This document shows, in pieces, positions 1 through 8,051 of a stretch of 64,000 bases of DNA. The notes below the pieces were generated by a model. The model was not told the origin of the DNA and searched no databases. It was given only the letters and a program-made list of their open reading frames with translations. Positions within the stretch are counted from its first letter, which is position 1. Every line of letters begins with the position of its first letter. The DNA lies in contig JACJXQ010000008.1 in NCBI GenBank assembly GCA_020636495.1, positions 1,736,001 through 1,800,000 on the forward strand. The letters are read 5' to 3'. Source of the DNA: Chitinophagales bacterium. Lineage in GTDB: Bacteria; Bacteroidota; Bacteroidia; Chitinophagales; Chitinophagaceae. A program made the translations under genes and the position numbers.

Positions 1-1
1 C

Positions 2-538
2 CCCGAACAATGGGTAGACAATTATGCTGATAAGCTGTATGCTTTTGCCAAGGCCAGGGTCTCGTCAGAAGAAACAGCCCGTGACATAGTACAGGATACC
101 TTTCTGAGCGCCTGGAAGGCCAGGGAAGGGTTCAGGGGAGAGGCATCTGAAAAAAGCTGGTTATACACTATTTGCCGAAATAAGATAACTGACCATTATC
201 GCAAGGCAGCCCACTCGCTTGAGGAATTGGGTATGGATGATTATGGCTCAGATCTGTTTACCGATGAGGGACATTGGCGAAAAGACCGCCTGCCTGAAGA
301 GTGGCAAACCACTTCTGCGCGATTAGAAACGAAAGAGTTCTACAACGTATTAGACTTCTGTAAGAACAAATTGAAAGAACTCCAGAAAGCTGTTTTCGTG
401 ATGAAGTATATAGATGATATAGATACGGATGAAATTTGTAAGATTCTTAATATTACCCCGTCTAATTACTGGGTACTGGTGCACAGGGCGAAACTTCAGT
501 TGAGAGATTGCCTGGATAAAAGCTGGTTTAAAAAATAA
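2..538 (+). CDS. ECF-type RNA polymerase sigma factor (5' partial)
   Basis: The frame is open from the window edge, so the start lies outside; 178 residues remain. The N-terminal part shows sigma region 2 (DIVQDTFLSAW, followed by a tryptophan/tyrosine-rich stretch ending in DHYRK). The C-terminal part is a region 4 helix-turn-helix (FVMKYIDDIDTDEICKILNI, then HRAKLQLRDCL), which would read the -35 equivalent. Proteins of this size with only regions 2 and 4 are extracytoplasmic-function sigma factors. The next gene starts 8 bases downstream and encodes a small protein with an HxxxCxxC pattern like that of zinc-binding anti-sigma factors, so the two probably form a sigma/anti-sigma operon. The signal and target genes cannot be read from sequence; the outer-membrane protein that follows is one possible target. 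The family call is secure, the subfamily is not assigned. Confidence 0.9.
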   Translation, partial: PEQWVDNYADKLYAFAKARVSSEETARDIVQDTFLSAWKAREGFRGEASEKSWLYTICRNKITDHYRKAAHSLEELGMDDYGSDLFTDEGHWRKDRLPEEWQTTSARLETKEFYNVLDFCKNKLKELQKAVFVMKYIDDIDTDEICKILNITPSNYWVLVHRAKLQLRDCLDKSWFKK

Positions 539-546
539 TACCTGAT

Positions 547-807
547 ATGATAGGCATGATTAGTTGTAAGGAGGCAACTTACCTGGTTTCTAAAAAAGAA
601 CAGGGTAAGATAACCATTGCGGAGCGGATAAGGCTGTCATTACATTTAATGATCTGTAAGTTTTGTAAGCGTTTTGAAAAACAGAATAAGATAATTACAG
701 AGCATGCAAAGCGGTTGGAACATGTCTTGTATAATGATGGGGAAACGACATTGCCTGATTCATATAAGGAGCACATCAGGTCGTCAGTGACAGGCAATAA
801 TGATTAA
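547..807 (+). CDS. Small zinc-finger anti-sigma-like protein
   Basis: This 86-residue soluble protein has an N-terminal 'SCKEAT..VSKKEQG' stretch and then H-L-M-I-C-K-F-C near residues 33-40. This is the HxxxCxxC pattern of ZAS-type anti-sigma factors, where the ligands bind zinc. It follows the ECF sigma gene by 8 bases, the usual arrangement for such pairs. It has no membrane segment, so if it controls the sigma factor it does so as a cytoplasmic protein. In-frame ATG codons lie at 547 and 556; the second starts directly at the conserved MISCKEA. Function is inferred from motif and context. Confidence 0.7.
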   Translation: MIGMISCKEATYLVSKKEQGKITIAERIRLSLHLMICKFCKRFEKQNKIITEHAKRLEHVLYNDGETTLPDSYKEHIRSSVTGNND

Positions 808-928
808 TCATGTATTAATTGAAACAGACACAGTTATAAGCATTGCAGTTGCACGCAGGTAATACTTATCAAGTATAGCGTTGTCAAGGTTCTTTTTAAA
901 GTGGTTTTCCCTTTTGGGTATTATCATC

Positions 929-936
929 TATTTTTG
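929..936 (+). promoter_or_regulatory. -7 promoter box for the outer-membrane barrel gene
   Basis: TATTTTTG matches the Bacteroidota -7 consensus TAnnTTTG and lies 23 bases before the ATG at 960. No clear -33 TTTG is seen at the usual spacing. Confidence 0.5.
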
Positions 937-959
937 CCAGCAAAACAGCACTGTTTCTT

Positions 960-1727
960 ATGAAATTTCCGGGATCGAAAGGTAAAATACTGCTATTGTG
1001 CTCATTAATAAGTACCACAGCATTTGCACAAAGAGGTGCTATTGAAGTTGCTTTAGGCGGAGGTATGAGTATTAATAGCAACCCGGGTAAAAATATGACC
1101 TATAAGGGCAGTAAAATGACCCTTAACTATTCTTCCGGTTTTAGCCTGATGTTCAATCCACACCGTAGCGTTTCTGCCGGCATAGAAGCCCGGATGTTGG
1201 AGTTATCTCGTAAATCGCCCGATGTAACCTATCCCACTTATCTTAAAACAACCATAGGCGGTGATAATCGCAGATTTGTTTACTCTAAGTCACTACTATC
1301 CGGTGCTGTAGTAGTAAACGGGAAATATAACCTTCCGAGAGGATATGCATATGGTGGTGGCGCACTAGGTTATGCATTATCAACCCATGATTCAAAAACT
1401 TTCAACACCAATAAAGAGTCATATAGGGCACCTGATGGAGGTAATGGTATAATGTTTGGTCTCCAGGCTGGTTATACCCATGGTATAAGCGAGGCCTCTG
1501 CAGTATTCGTGGATATAGCTTTAAGGAATTATTCACTGAAATATGATGCAGGCGCACCCGAAGTACGTCCATACGAGGACCTGCATTATAACATAACAGC
1601 ATATACTATTACTGCAGGTTTAAAGCTACGTATCATGCCTAAATACAGGTTGCAGAATGACATACCTGCATTCAGAGGCAGGGGACGTAGCTACAAGCCA
1701 CGCAGAATAAGAGGACCAAGGAGGTAA
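960..1727 (+). CDS. Outer-membrane beta-barrel protein, secreted
   Basis: 255 residues. The N-terminus is a Sec signal peptide (basic start, hydrophobic core LLLCSLISTTAFA, cleavage before QRG). The mature part is rich in alternating aromatic/polar strands and glycines (for example GGGALGYAL, GLQAGYTHGISEASAVF), typical of PorT/OmpW-like eight-stranded barrels of Bacteroidota. The C-terminus is unusual: about 25 residues rich in Arg and Gly instead of a terminal aromatic strand, so the tail probably stays in the periplasm. No enzymatic motif is present. A promoter box lies just upstream. The gene ends one base before the convergent lgt gene. Confidence 0.65.
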   Translation: MKFPGSKGKILLLCSLISTTAFAQRGAIEVALGGGMSINSNPGKNMTYKGSKMTLNYSSGFSLMFNPHRSVSAGIEARMLELSRKSPDVTYPTYLKTTIGGDNRRFVYSKSLLSGAVVVNGKYNLPRGYAYGGGALGYALSTHDSKTFNTNKESYRAPDGGNGIMFGLQAGYTHGISEASAVFVDIALRNYSLKYDAGAPEVRPYEDLHYNITAYTITAGLKLRIMPKYRLQNDIPAFRGRGRSYKPRRIRGPRR

Positions 1728-1728
1728 A

Positions 1729-3006
1729 CTATGATAGTTGCATCTCCTTCTTCTTTTTCCTGACCATAAATAGCAGTATCAGACCGGTAATAACCAGTAC
1801 CGTCGAGATGATCTCGGCCTGTGTGGGGTGAATAAAACCAAGATCATATTTATAGTTCACACGTATCTTCTCTACAAAGAAGCGCTCCAGGCCATTCATT
1901 ATAAGGTATATTCCGAACAGTTGGAGAGGATACTTCATTCGTGTACGTAAAGCCCAAAGAATTGCAAATAATACCATGCATGCTACAAACTCATATATAG
2001 GAGTAGGGAATACACTAACCGGTAATACACCACAGTAGTTGCCTGCACATCCCGGTAGCAATACGCCGTCGTGGTTTACATTATGTGCATAGTTCATGCC
2101 ATACAGCCAATCGGGTAGCCATGAAGGAGCGGGCGCATAAATATGTGGTATGGTCAGTACGTCTTTGTAATAGGCAGATACCCGCTCTACAACCTGGTCG
2201 AATTCACCAGCAGCAGCCAGATGGAGTGAGCCATCAGAGCCGGTGATATACGCACTGTTGAATATGCCCCAATCGCCATCTCCCGCAAAATGGCAGCCCA
2301 GTCGTCCCAACCCATAGGCCAATATAAGCCCCGGGGCAGCAGCATCGCAAATGTGTACAAATTTCATATTGTGCTTACGAGCATAGAAATACAGCGAAAT
2401 CGTAGCAACTATCAGCCCTCCGTAAAAGGTGAGGCCTGAAGAGGAGAACAGGTTACCAATAGGATCGGCAAGGAACTGGTCCCATGTTTCAAAAGCATTG
2501 AATATTTTCGCTCCTGCCATGCCCGATACCGCAGCTATGAGCAATATCTCGAGGGCCCTTTGGTGAGGGTGTGTGGTTACTTTGCGCAGTTCTGGTTCCG
2601 GCAATTGTTGTTGCTTCTTCTCCCGAATTTTCATAGCAGCCAAAAATCCGGCACCAACAACGGCGCCTAACATACTGCCTTTCATCGAGAATATGTAGCC
2701 AAGCGGATCCGGCGACACTTCGGCTGTATGTCCGATCATGCCAAAGACCTTGAACCCGATAAGCAACCCGGAAAGGGCAGACCATACGATCTCGGCGGTT
2801 GTAGCCGGTTTTCCCACTTCTATGGTTGATGTAGTGGGATGCAATAAACCAAGCGTTTCTTTGCGCTTAAGTTCAAGCGAGAGTGTCCATGCCGCTGCCA
2901 GGAAAGCCAGGGCTACAAAAAATCCAAATGTCTTAAAGATGCCCAGCCATTCGGGCATGTCTGTGCCTAAAAGGCTCTGAAGCAAATACTGAAAATCGGG
3001 ATACAT
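1729..3006 (-). CDS. lgt: Prolipoprotein diacylglyceryl transferase
   Basis: This integral membrane enzyme moves diacylglycerol from phosphatidylglycerol to the lipobox cysteine of prolipoproteins, the first step of lipoprotein maturation. At 425 residues it is longer than E. coli Lgt (about 290); the extra length sits in the N-terminal membrane segments and a loop. The Lgt signature is clear: GRLGCHFAGDGDWG, which contains the essential Arg and Gly residues, and near the C-terminus HPTQAEIIS and the NGLERFFVEKIRVN stretch. At least seven hydrophobic segments are visible. The protein ends in a basic KKKKK cluster, consistent with a cytoplasmic C-terminus. Several lipoproteins encoded in this window (for example the M13 peptidase and the two small lipoproteins) are likely substrates. 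Confidence 0.92.
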   Translation of the reverse strand: MYPDFQYLLQSLLGTDMPEWLGIFKTFGFFVALAFLAAAWTLSLELKRKETLGLLHPTTSTIEVGKPATTAEIVWSALSGLLIGFKVFGMIGHTAEVSPDPLGYIFSMKGSMLGAVVGAGFLAAMKIREKKQQQLPEPELRKVTTHPHQRALEILLIAAVSGMAGAKIFNAFETWDQFLADPIGNLFSSSGLTFYGGLIVATISLYFYARKHNMKFVHICDAAAPGLILAYGLGRLGCHFAGDGDWGIFNSAYITGSDGSLHLAAAGEFDQVVERVSAYYKDVLTIPHIYAPAPSWLPDWLYGMNYAHNVNHDGVLLPGCAGNYCGVLPVSVFPTPIYEFVACMVLFAILWALRTRMKYPLQLFGIYLIMNGLERFFVEKIRVNYKYDLGFIHPTQAEIISTVLVITGLILLFMVRKKKKEMQLS

Positions 3007-3081
3007 AAAATCGTGTGTAAAACTAATAAAGTTGAGCTTTTGAAACGCATTACATTGTTATTGTTTAAGAATAGCTTAACG

Positions 3082-3972
3082 CTATATGTGTTCTATAATG
3101 CTCAATGTGTGTTTGATCATATACTCAATATCTGCATCAATGTTATGCGACATGGTGTTATTTATCCGATTATTGACCACCATGCTGATGGAACAGCAAC
3201 GATGTCCCAGTACTTTGCCGAGTCCGTACATCGCAGCGGTTTCCATTTCGAAATTGGTCACCCGCAGGTCGCGTGTACTGAAGGTAGACATTGCATCTAC
3301 GAGATAAGGGAAGTTCAATTGACCTCTGATTGCCCTTCCCTGTGGTGCGTAGAACCCCGGGCAGGTGACCGTTATGCCTTGTATATATTCTTTTGCAAAA
3401 TATTTTCTCAGTGCAATGGAGCCTTCTGCTATATAGGGTAGGATAGCACTGCCCTGCAGACGGGTGTGCTGCATGAATCCATCCATAATAAAACGCTCGT
3501 CGGCATTACGCTCCATTTTGTAATAATGCAGCAGGTTGTCCAGCCCTATACCATAAGACGAAGTGATCATACTCCCTGCTGCAATATCAGCCTGCAGGCT
3601 GCCGCACGTGCCCAACCTTATGATGGAAAGTGTACGTTTATGTTCAACAGGCCTTTTTGTGTTGAAGTCAATATTTGCCAAAGCATCCAACTCGTTCATC
3701 ACGATGTCCATATTATCAGGACCGATGCCTGAACTAACCACCATTACCTGCTTTTTACCTATGTAGCCTGTATGGCAAACGAACTCCCTGTGTGCAGATC
3801 TATGGGTTATCTTATCAAAATATTTTGACACTACAGGTACCCTTGCAGGGTCGCCCACTGTAATAACAGTATCGGCCAGATGTTGCGGAGCAATACCCAG
3901 GTGATATATGTTGCCTTTTTGTGTTATCAGCAGTTCTGCATCGCCCAACTGACGGGGATTTAAATGCTCCAT
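3082..3972 (-). CDS. Nucleoside phosphorylase, uridine phosphorylase type
   Basis: 296 residues of the PNP/UDP phosphorylase family (PNP_UDP_1), cytoplasmic nucleoside-salvage enzymes that split nucleosides with phosphate. Recognisable parts in order are the phosphate-binding VGDPARV near the N-terminus, a Gly-rich SSGIGPDN segment, RLGTCGS with the family's phosphate/ribose contacts, and FEMETAAMYGLG near the C-terminus, the ribose-binding Met-Glu motif. The spacing fits uridine phosphorylase better than trimeric purine nucleoside phosphorylase, but specificity cannot be fixed from sequence alone. It is transcribed away from tRNA-Cys, and the region between the two holds the tRNA promoter. 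Confidence 0.85.
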   Translation of the reverse strand: MEHLNPRQLGDAELLITQKGNIYHLGIAPQHLADTVITVGDPARVPVVSKYFDKITHRSAHREFVCHTGYIGKKQVMVVSSGIGPDNMDIVMNELDALANIDFNTKRPVEHKRTLSIIRLGTCGSLQADIAAGSMITSSYGIGLDNLLHYYKMERNADERFIMDGFMQHTRLQGSAILPYIAEGSIALRKYFAKEYIQGITVTCPGFYAPQGRAIRGQLNFPYLVDAMSTFSTRDLRVTNFEMETAAMYGLGKVLGHRCCSISMVVNNRINNTMSHNIDADIEYMIKHTLSIIEHI

Positions 3973-4011
3973 AATTTTCCTGTTTGCTGTTGTAAAGAAA
4001 CGATTTTTTAC

Positions 4012-4019
4012 TACATTTG
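4012..4019 (+). promoter_or_regulatory. Promoter of tRNA-Cys (-33/-7)
   Basis: TACATTTG fits the -7 consensus TAnnTTTG. A GTTG at 3989-3992 lies 19 bases upstream as the -33 element. The mature tRNA begins 11 bases after the box, leaving a short 5' leader for RNase P. Confidence 0.75.
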
Positions 4020-4030
4020 CAATCCTTCAC

Positions 4031-4101
4031 GGTCACGTGGCCGAGTGGCTAGGCAGAGGTCTGCAAAACCTCGTACAGCGGTTCGAATCCGCTCGTGACC
4101 T
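4031..4101 (+). tRNA. tRNA-Cys (anticodon GCA)
   Basis: A complete cloverleaf can be drawn. Acceptor stem GGTCACG pairs with CGTGACC; D stem GCC/GGC; anticodon stem GAGGT/ACCTC with the 7-base loop CTGCAAA, giving anticodon GCA; T stem AGCGG/CCGCT with loop TTCGAAT. The discriminator base is T (U73), the identity element of cysteine tRNAs. CCA is not encoded. It is followed by its own terminator. Confidence 0.97.
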
Positions 4102-4106
4102 CAGCA

Positions 4107-4140
4107 AATTCCCGTTGGTAGATTACCAACGGGAATTTTT
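4107..4140 (+). terminator. Intrinsic terminator of tRNA-Cys
   Basis: The arms CCCGTTGGTA and TACCAACGGG around a 3-base loop, extended by AATT on each side, form a 14-bp stem followed by a T-run. It begins 6 bases after the tRNA. Confidence 0.85.
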
Positions 4141-4183
4141 GTTTCAGGACGGTATACATACAGCACTGAACAGATGAAAATAA

Positions 4184-4212
4184 AAAGGCCTCCCGTGAAC
4201 AGGGAGGCCTTT
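4184..4212 (-). terminator. Intrinsic terminator of the DUF2723 gene
   Basis: AAAGGCCTCCC and GGGAGGCCTTT pair into an 11-bp stem with a 7-base loop; A-rich on the plus strand, so U-rich in the minus-strand transcript. It lies 22 bases after the DUF2723 stop. Confidence 0.75.
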
Positions 4213-4234
4213 CTGTATTATTGTTTATTAGTGT

Positions 4235-7200
4235 TTAGCGAACTTTTGCGGCCATCATTTGCAATTGAGCTTCCAGTTCTTTTGCTGTCACAGTGTCTCC
4301 GGTTTGTCCGGCTGTTTGAGAAAGGCTACCAACTATCTGCATTTCACGCCTTACATCACTTTGCATAGTTCCGGCCCTGCGGTCTTCACTGAGTGTTTCG
4401 TAATAATTGAGCTCATCAGCTGCATTTTTAGCCAGTTTCAGTGCCATTTCGCGGCCTGTCTCTTTATCGCCTATGTTGTAGTAACCAATAGCCATATAGT
4501 ATGCCGTTGCATCGTACTGGTAAGCGCTTTCTGAGATGCCTTTCTTCACCTTGTCCAGCACTTCTTTAGCTTCTTTAGCTTTACCATTGGCATATAGTTC
4601 CATAGCAACGCGGCTGCTGTTTATCCTGTAGGCTGCAAACATCAACCTGTTCTTCTCGTCAAAGTATACATCATTGCGGTCAGCATTGCCCCATGTATAT
4701 TGGTTGGCGAATAGGTCGTAACATTTATCCAGGTTCACGCTGCCCATTTCGCCCATCAGAGATGGTGATTTGTTAACCTGCTTGTAAGGCATCAGTCGGA
4801 ATACCACACCTTCCAGTTTCATATAATCGTCCATGCCTATATAATTGTCACCAGGCAAGCCACCGCTGAAGTACACAGGCCTTTCCCAGCCTTCTGCTGC
4901 TATTGCAGCGATTATATTGATGGCAGCCAGGTCGTCCTTATAAGCAATATCTTTAGGGAATGTGAACCTCACATCTGTACTGATATAGTTAGTGTCAGCC
5001 GGAGATACAAGGTGCTTGGCTACCAACTCGTCTTTGCTGAGTGCCGGCAGGAAGAAGTTTTTAGACGGCAGGAAGTTTTCCCTGCTGCCATCAGACATCT
5101 GAACCTTAGCATCCGGGTTGTCAGAAATGATAAAGTTACATATCTCGTTAAGGTTGAAGTACCTGTCAGAAGGTATCTGTGGAGACTTTACATAACGCAT
5201 GTAATTTCTGCGGTCGCCCACATAGTCTTTCTTCTGCCATACCATAGGTACAGGCATAGCATCATTTATGCGGTTGGTCAGTTGCTCTATATACCAATCG
5301 ATACCCAACAGGCTCATATTGATGATGCGTACGTCTGTCCTGTATCCTTCTACTTCCTGCAAATACCAAAGCGGGTAAGTATCATTATCACCAAATGTGA
5401 AGAGTATCGCATTCTTCTCACACGAGCTCAGTACGTTAGTAGCTGTAGAATGTGCCAGTGTTTTCTTAGAGCGATCGTGATCGTCCCATTCTTCCTTGGC
5501 CATAAGGGCAGGAACGGCTACCAGGCAAAGTATAACTGCCAATGCACTACCGGCGTTCCCTTTCAGGAATTTCTGGAACCATTCATTAACCATTAATACA
5601 CCGAGGCCTATCCATATAGCAAATGCATAGGTTGACCCTGCAAATGCATAATCCCTTTCACGTGGTTGAAGCGGGGACATATTCAGATAGATGGCAGTAG
5701 CGATACCTGTAAAGAAGAATAATACCAGCACTGTATAACCATCCCTTTTGTTCTTGTTGAACTGGAATATCAGCCCGATGATACCCAATGCGAAAGGCAG
5801 CATATACAGCTCATTCCTGGAAGGAGTATTCTTATATCCATCGTTGTAGCCTGTGGCTGTACGGGCATCTATATCTCCTTTGCCGAACAGTCCGTTGTCA
5901 ATAGCTGTGATACCTGATATCCAGTTACCATTCTTGGGGTCTCCTTGTCCTTCAATATCGTTCTGCCGTCCGGCATAGTTCCACATAAAGTATCTCCACC
6001 ACATCCAGTTGATCTGGTAGTTGAAGAAGTAGTTAAAGTTGTCGGAAGAACTGGGCGCTTCGTTTTGTGCCAGTCCCAGGTATTGCCTGTAGAAATTGAT
6101 ATGTCCGGGGTCGTTATAGTCCCATATACGGGGGAAGAAACGTTTATCTGCATTGTCAAATACAGGTTCTATTTTATTACCTACTGTTTCGTAAAAATCT
6201 TTGCCATCCTTTTTAGAACGGATATAGCGTTGGCCTGTTACATCATAGTTGATCGGCCTTTTATCAAAATCAGGGCCAAACAACAAAGGTTGAGAGCCAA
6301 ACTGCTCACGCTGAATATAAGATACGAGGCTTATGGCGTTATCAGGATTGGTCATATCTATAGGCGTATCAGCCCTGGAACGGATGAGCGGTGCCAGGTA
6401 GCTTGTGAAACCAATGATGATGAATATCAGGCAAAGCATACCTGTGTGTGCCAGGTACCAGCCTTTGCGTTTTACGAATATAACACCCCACGCCAGTACA
6501 GCTATAAGTAATGCGATGAATACGAATGCGCCTGAATCGAAAGGCATGCCAAAGCTGTTTACAAACAGCAGGTCGAGTTTAGATGCCAGTATGGGCAGGC
6601 CTTGCAGTACACCAAATTGTATCAGGCCCAGCAATGCGCAACCTACCAGGAAGGCGATGACAGTACCAAAGGTGGTGACCTCATATTTTCTGAAATAGTA
6701 TACCATTGCAATAGCCGGTATTGCCAGTAAGTTCAGTAAGTGTATGCCAACTGATAGCCCCATCATATATGCGATGAATACCAGCCACTTATCGGCACCT
6801 GGCTGGTCTGCCACATGCTCCCATTTCAGTATAGCCCAGAATACGAGTGCTGTAAAGAACGAAGAGGTAGCATATACCTCAGCCTCAACAGCAGAGAACC
6901 AGAATGTATCAGAGAATGTATATGCCAGTGCGCCGATAACACCTGCGCCCATGATCATGATCATCTGGTTGTTGCCTGGTTCTCCCTCCCTGCCAATAAC
7001 TATCCTGCGGGCAAAATGCGTAATGGTCCAGAACAGGAACAGGATGGTCAATCCACTTGCAATAGCTGACCATGCGTTCATCATCATAGCCACCTTATGG
7101 GTGTCAGAACCTGCCAGCAGGCCGAAGAGCCTTTGTATCATCATAAACAGCGGTGCACCCGGCGAGTGTCCTACCTCTATTTTGTACGCACAGGAAATGA

Positions 7201-7312
7201 ATTCTCCGCAGTCCCAGAAACTGACGGTGGGTTCCATTGTTAAAATGTAGACGGTTGTGGCTATGAGGCCGGTGATCCAACCAACAAGGTTATTTACTTT
7301 GCTAAAATTCAT
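4235..7312 (-). CDS. DUF2723 / TMEM260-like protein O-mannosyltransferase (GT117)
   Basis: 1025 residues. The N-terminal half carries about ten membrane segments and the family's hallmark start: WDCGEFISCAYKIEVGHSPG, in which the acidic Asp-Cys-Gly-Glu pair and HSPGAP are conserved and probably form the lipid-linked sugar site. The family (PF11028) includes human TMEM260, an O-mannosyltransferase; bacterial members are common in Bacteroidota but mostly uncharacterised. The region after about residue 600 is soluble, and the last 150 residues look like TPR-type helices (RVAMELYANGKAKEAKEVL). It probably glycosylates exported proteins from the periplasmic side, with polyprenyl-phosphate sugar as donor; this is inferred from the family. 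Single gene with its own promoter box and terminator. Confidence 0.82.
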   Translation of the reverse strand: MNFSKVNNLVGWITGLIATTVYILTMEPTVSFWDCGEFISCAYKIEVGHSPGAPLFMMIQRLFGLLAGSDTHKVAMMMNAWSAIASGLTILFLFWTITHFARRIVIGREGEPGNNQMIMIMGAGVIGALAYTFSDTFWFSAVEAEVYATSSFFTALVFWAILKWEHVADQPGADKWLVFIAYMMGLSVGIHLLNLLAIPAIAMVYYFRKYEVTTFGTVIAFLVGCALLGLIQFGVLQGLPILASKLDLLFVNSFGMPFDSGAFVFIALLIAVLAWGVIFVKRKGWYLAHTGMLCLIFIIIGFTSYLAPLIRSRADTPIDMTNPDNAISLVSYIQREQFGSQPLLFGPDFDKRPINYDVTGQRYIRSKKDGKDFYETVGNKIEPVFDNADKRFFPRIWDYNDPGHINFYRQYLGLAQNEAPSSSDNFNYFFNYQINWMWWRYFMWNYAGRQNDIEGQGDPKNGNWISGITAIDNGLFGKGDIDARTATGYNDGYKNTPSRNELYMLPFALGIIGLIFQFNKNKRDGYTVLVLFFFTGIATAIYLNMSPLQPRERDYAFAGSTYAFAIWIGLGVLMVNEWFQKFLKGNAGSALAVILCLVAVPALMAKEEWDDHDRSKKTLAHSTATNVLSSCEKNAILFTFGDNDTYPLWYLQEVEGYRTDVRIINMSLLGIDWYIEQLTNRINDAMPVPMVWQKKDYVGDRRNYMRYVKSPQIPSDRYFNLNEICNFIISDNPDAKVQMSDGSRENFLPSKNFFLPALSKDELVAKHLVSPADTNYISTDVRFTFPKDIAYKDDLAAINIIAAIAAEGWERPVYFSGGLPGDNYIGMDDYMKLEGVVFRLMPYKQVNKSPSLMGEMGSVNLDKCYDLFANQYTWGNADRNDVYFDEKNRLMFAAYRINSSRVAMELYANGKAKEAKEVLDKVKKGISESAYQYDATAYYMAIGYYNIGDKETGREMALKLAKNAADELNYYETLSEDRRAGTMQSDVRREMQIVGSLSQTAGQTGDTVTAKELEAQLQMMAAKVR

Positions 7313-7335
7313 GCAAGATTTAGTTTGACAGGCAA

Positions 7336-7343
7336 CAAAAATA
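7336..7343 (-). promoter_or_regulatory. -7 box for the DUF2723 gene
   Basis: Read on the minus strand this is TATTTTTG (TAnnTTTG), 23 bases before the start codon. No good -33 element is visible. Confidence 0.45.
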
Positions 7344-7430
7344 GAAAAATACAGTTACGCACATAACGGCAATTAACGAATTAACATAATTCTATTATTT
7401 TATTGCTGTCGGTTTAAAGATATATTAACG

Positions 7431-7871
7431 CTATATAATCAGGTGGTTCAGGTTTTTCAAGCGGTCTGGTGGAATGATCTGTGCCAGTTGTATCTCAGGA
7501 AGGTTACGTAGGTTTTCAGTGATCATACGTGCCTCCTCATTGGCTGTAGGACTGCATATCAGCCAAAGATAGTCCAGCTGTTTTATTTCAGGCAGCAAAG
7601 CTTTCTTTTCGCTCCTGAGTTGGTATAGCAGGTGTTTGCAGCTACTGTACGGTACCTCATATTGATAGAGCGAGAAGAAGTGGATATGATCTTTTGCGGG
7701 GCGGTACTCTACATCATATTCCGGTTCGCGTACAAAATCAAAATCAAAATCCCGGTTTATAGCCCAGCAAAACCTGTAGCCGGGCATGGCACTACCAATA
7801 CCTATCATAGCTGTATCCGAGAAAAAATCCTCGGTAGCGCCACTCATATTTAGTACCAGTTTCGAAGACAT
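7431..7871 (-). CDS. IPExxxVDY family protein
   Basis: 146 residues, cytoplasmic, no signal peptide. It carries the family's defining motif in the variant form LLPEIKQLDYLWLI (normally IPExxxVDY), preceded by the conserved YRFCWAINRDFDFDF block and the HFFSLYQYEVP segment. The family is restricted to Bacteroidota and has no known function. It is divergent from purA. The ATG at 7871 lies only 4 bases from a perfect -7 box, so the mRNA may be leaderless. Confidence 0.75.
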   Translation of the reverse strand: MSSKLVLNMSGATEDFFSDTAMIGIGSAMPGYRFCWAINRDFDFDFVREPEYDVEYRPAKDHIHFFSLYQYEVPYSSCKHLLYQLRSEKKALLPEIKQLDYLWLICSPTANEEARMITENLRNLPEIQLAQIIPPDRLKNLNHLII

Positions 7872-7875
7872 ATTA

Positions 7876-7883
7876 CAAATCTA
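7876..7883 (-). promoter_or_regulatory. -7 box abutting the start of the IPExxxVDY gene
   Basis: On the minus strand the sequence is TAGATTTG, a perfect TAnnTTTG, with 4 bases to the ATG. Transcription would begin at or next to the start codon. Confidence 0.5.
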
Positions 7884-7932
7884 AGTGAATAATCAGGCAG
7901 TGATAAATTGTTTTTGCCATAATTTTATTTTT

Positions 7933-7966
7933 TTTGAAAAAATAAGCACTCGGTATTATACATTTG
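7933..7966 (+). promoter_or_regulatory. Promoter of purA (-33/-7)
   Basis: TTTG at 7933-7936, a 22-base spacer and TACATTTG at 7959-7966 fit the Bacteroidota consensus. The leader to the purA ATG is about 80 bases and contains no obvious riboswitch. Confidence 0.6.
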
Positions 7967-8051
7967 CCGAAGATTACATTTTTACTAATTACATACAGGG
8001 AAGCGCGTTTCTGATACGAGCGGCTTTTTTATTTGTATTAATATATTACAT

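Noticed and set aside
5012..5596. Plus-strand ORF of 194 codons
   Set aside because: Shadow of the DUF2723 gene; no coding features, and the minus-strand frame is a recognised family.
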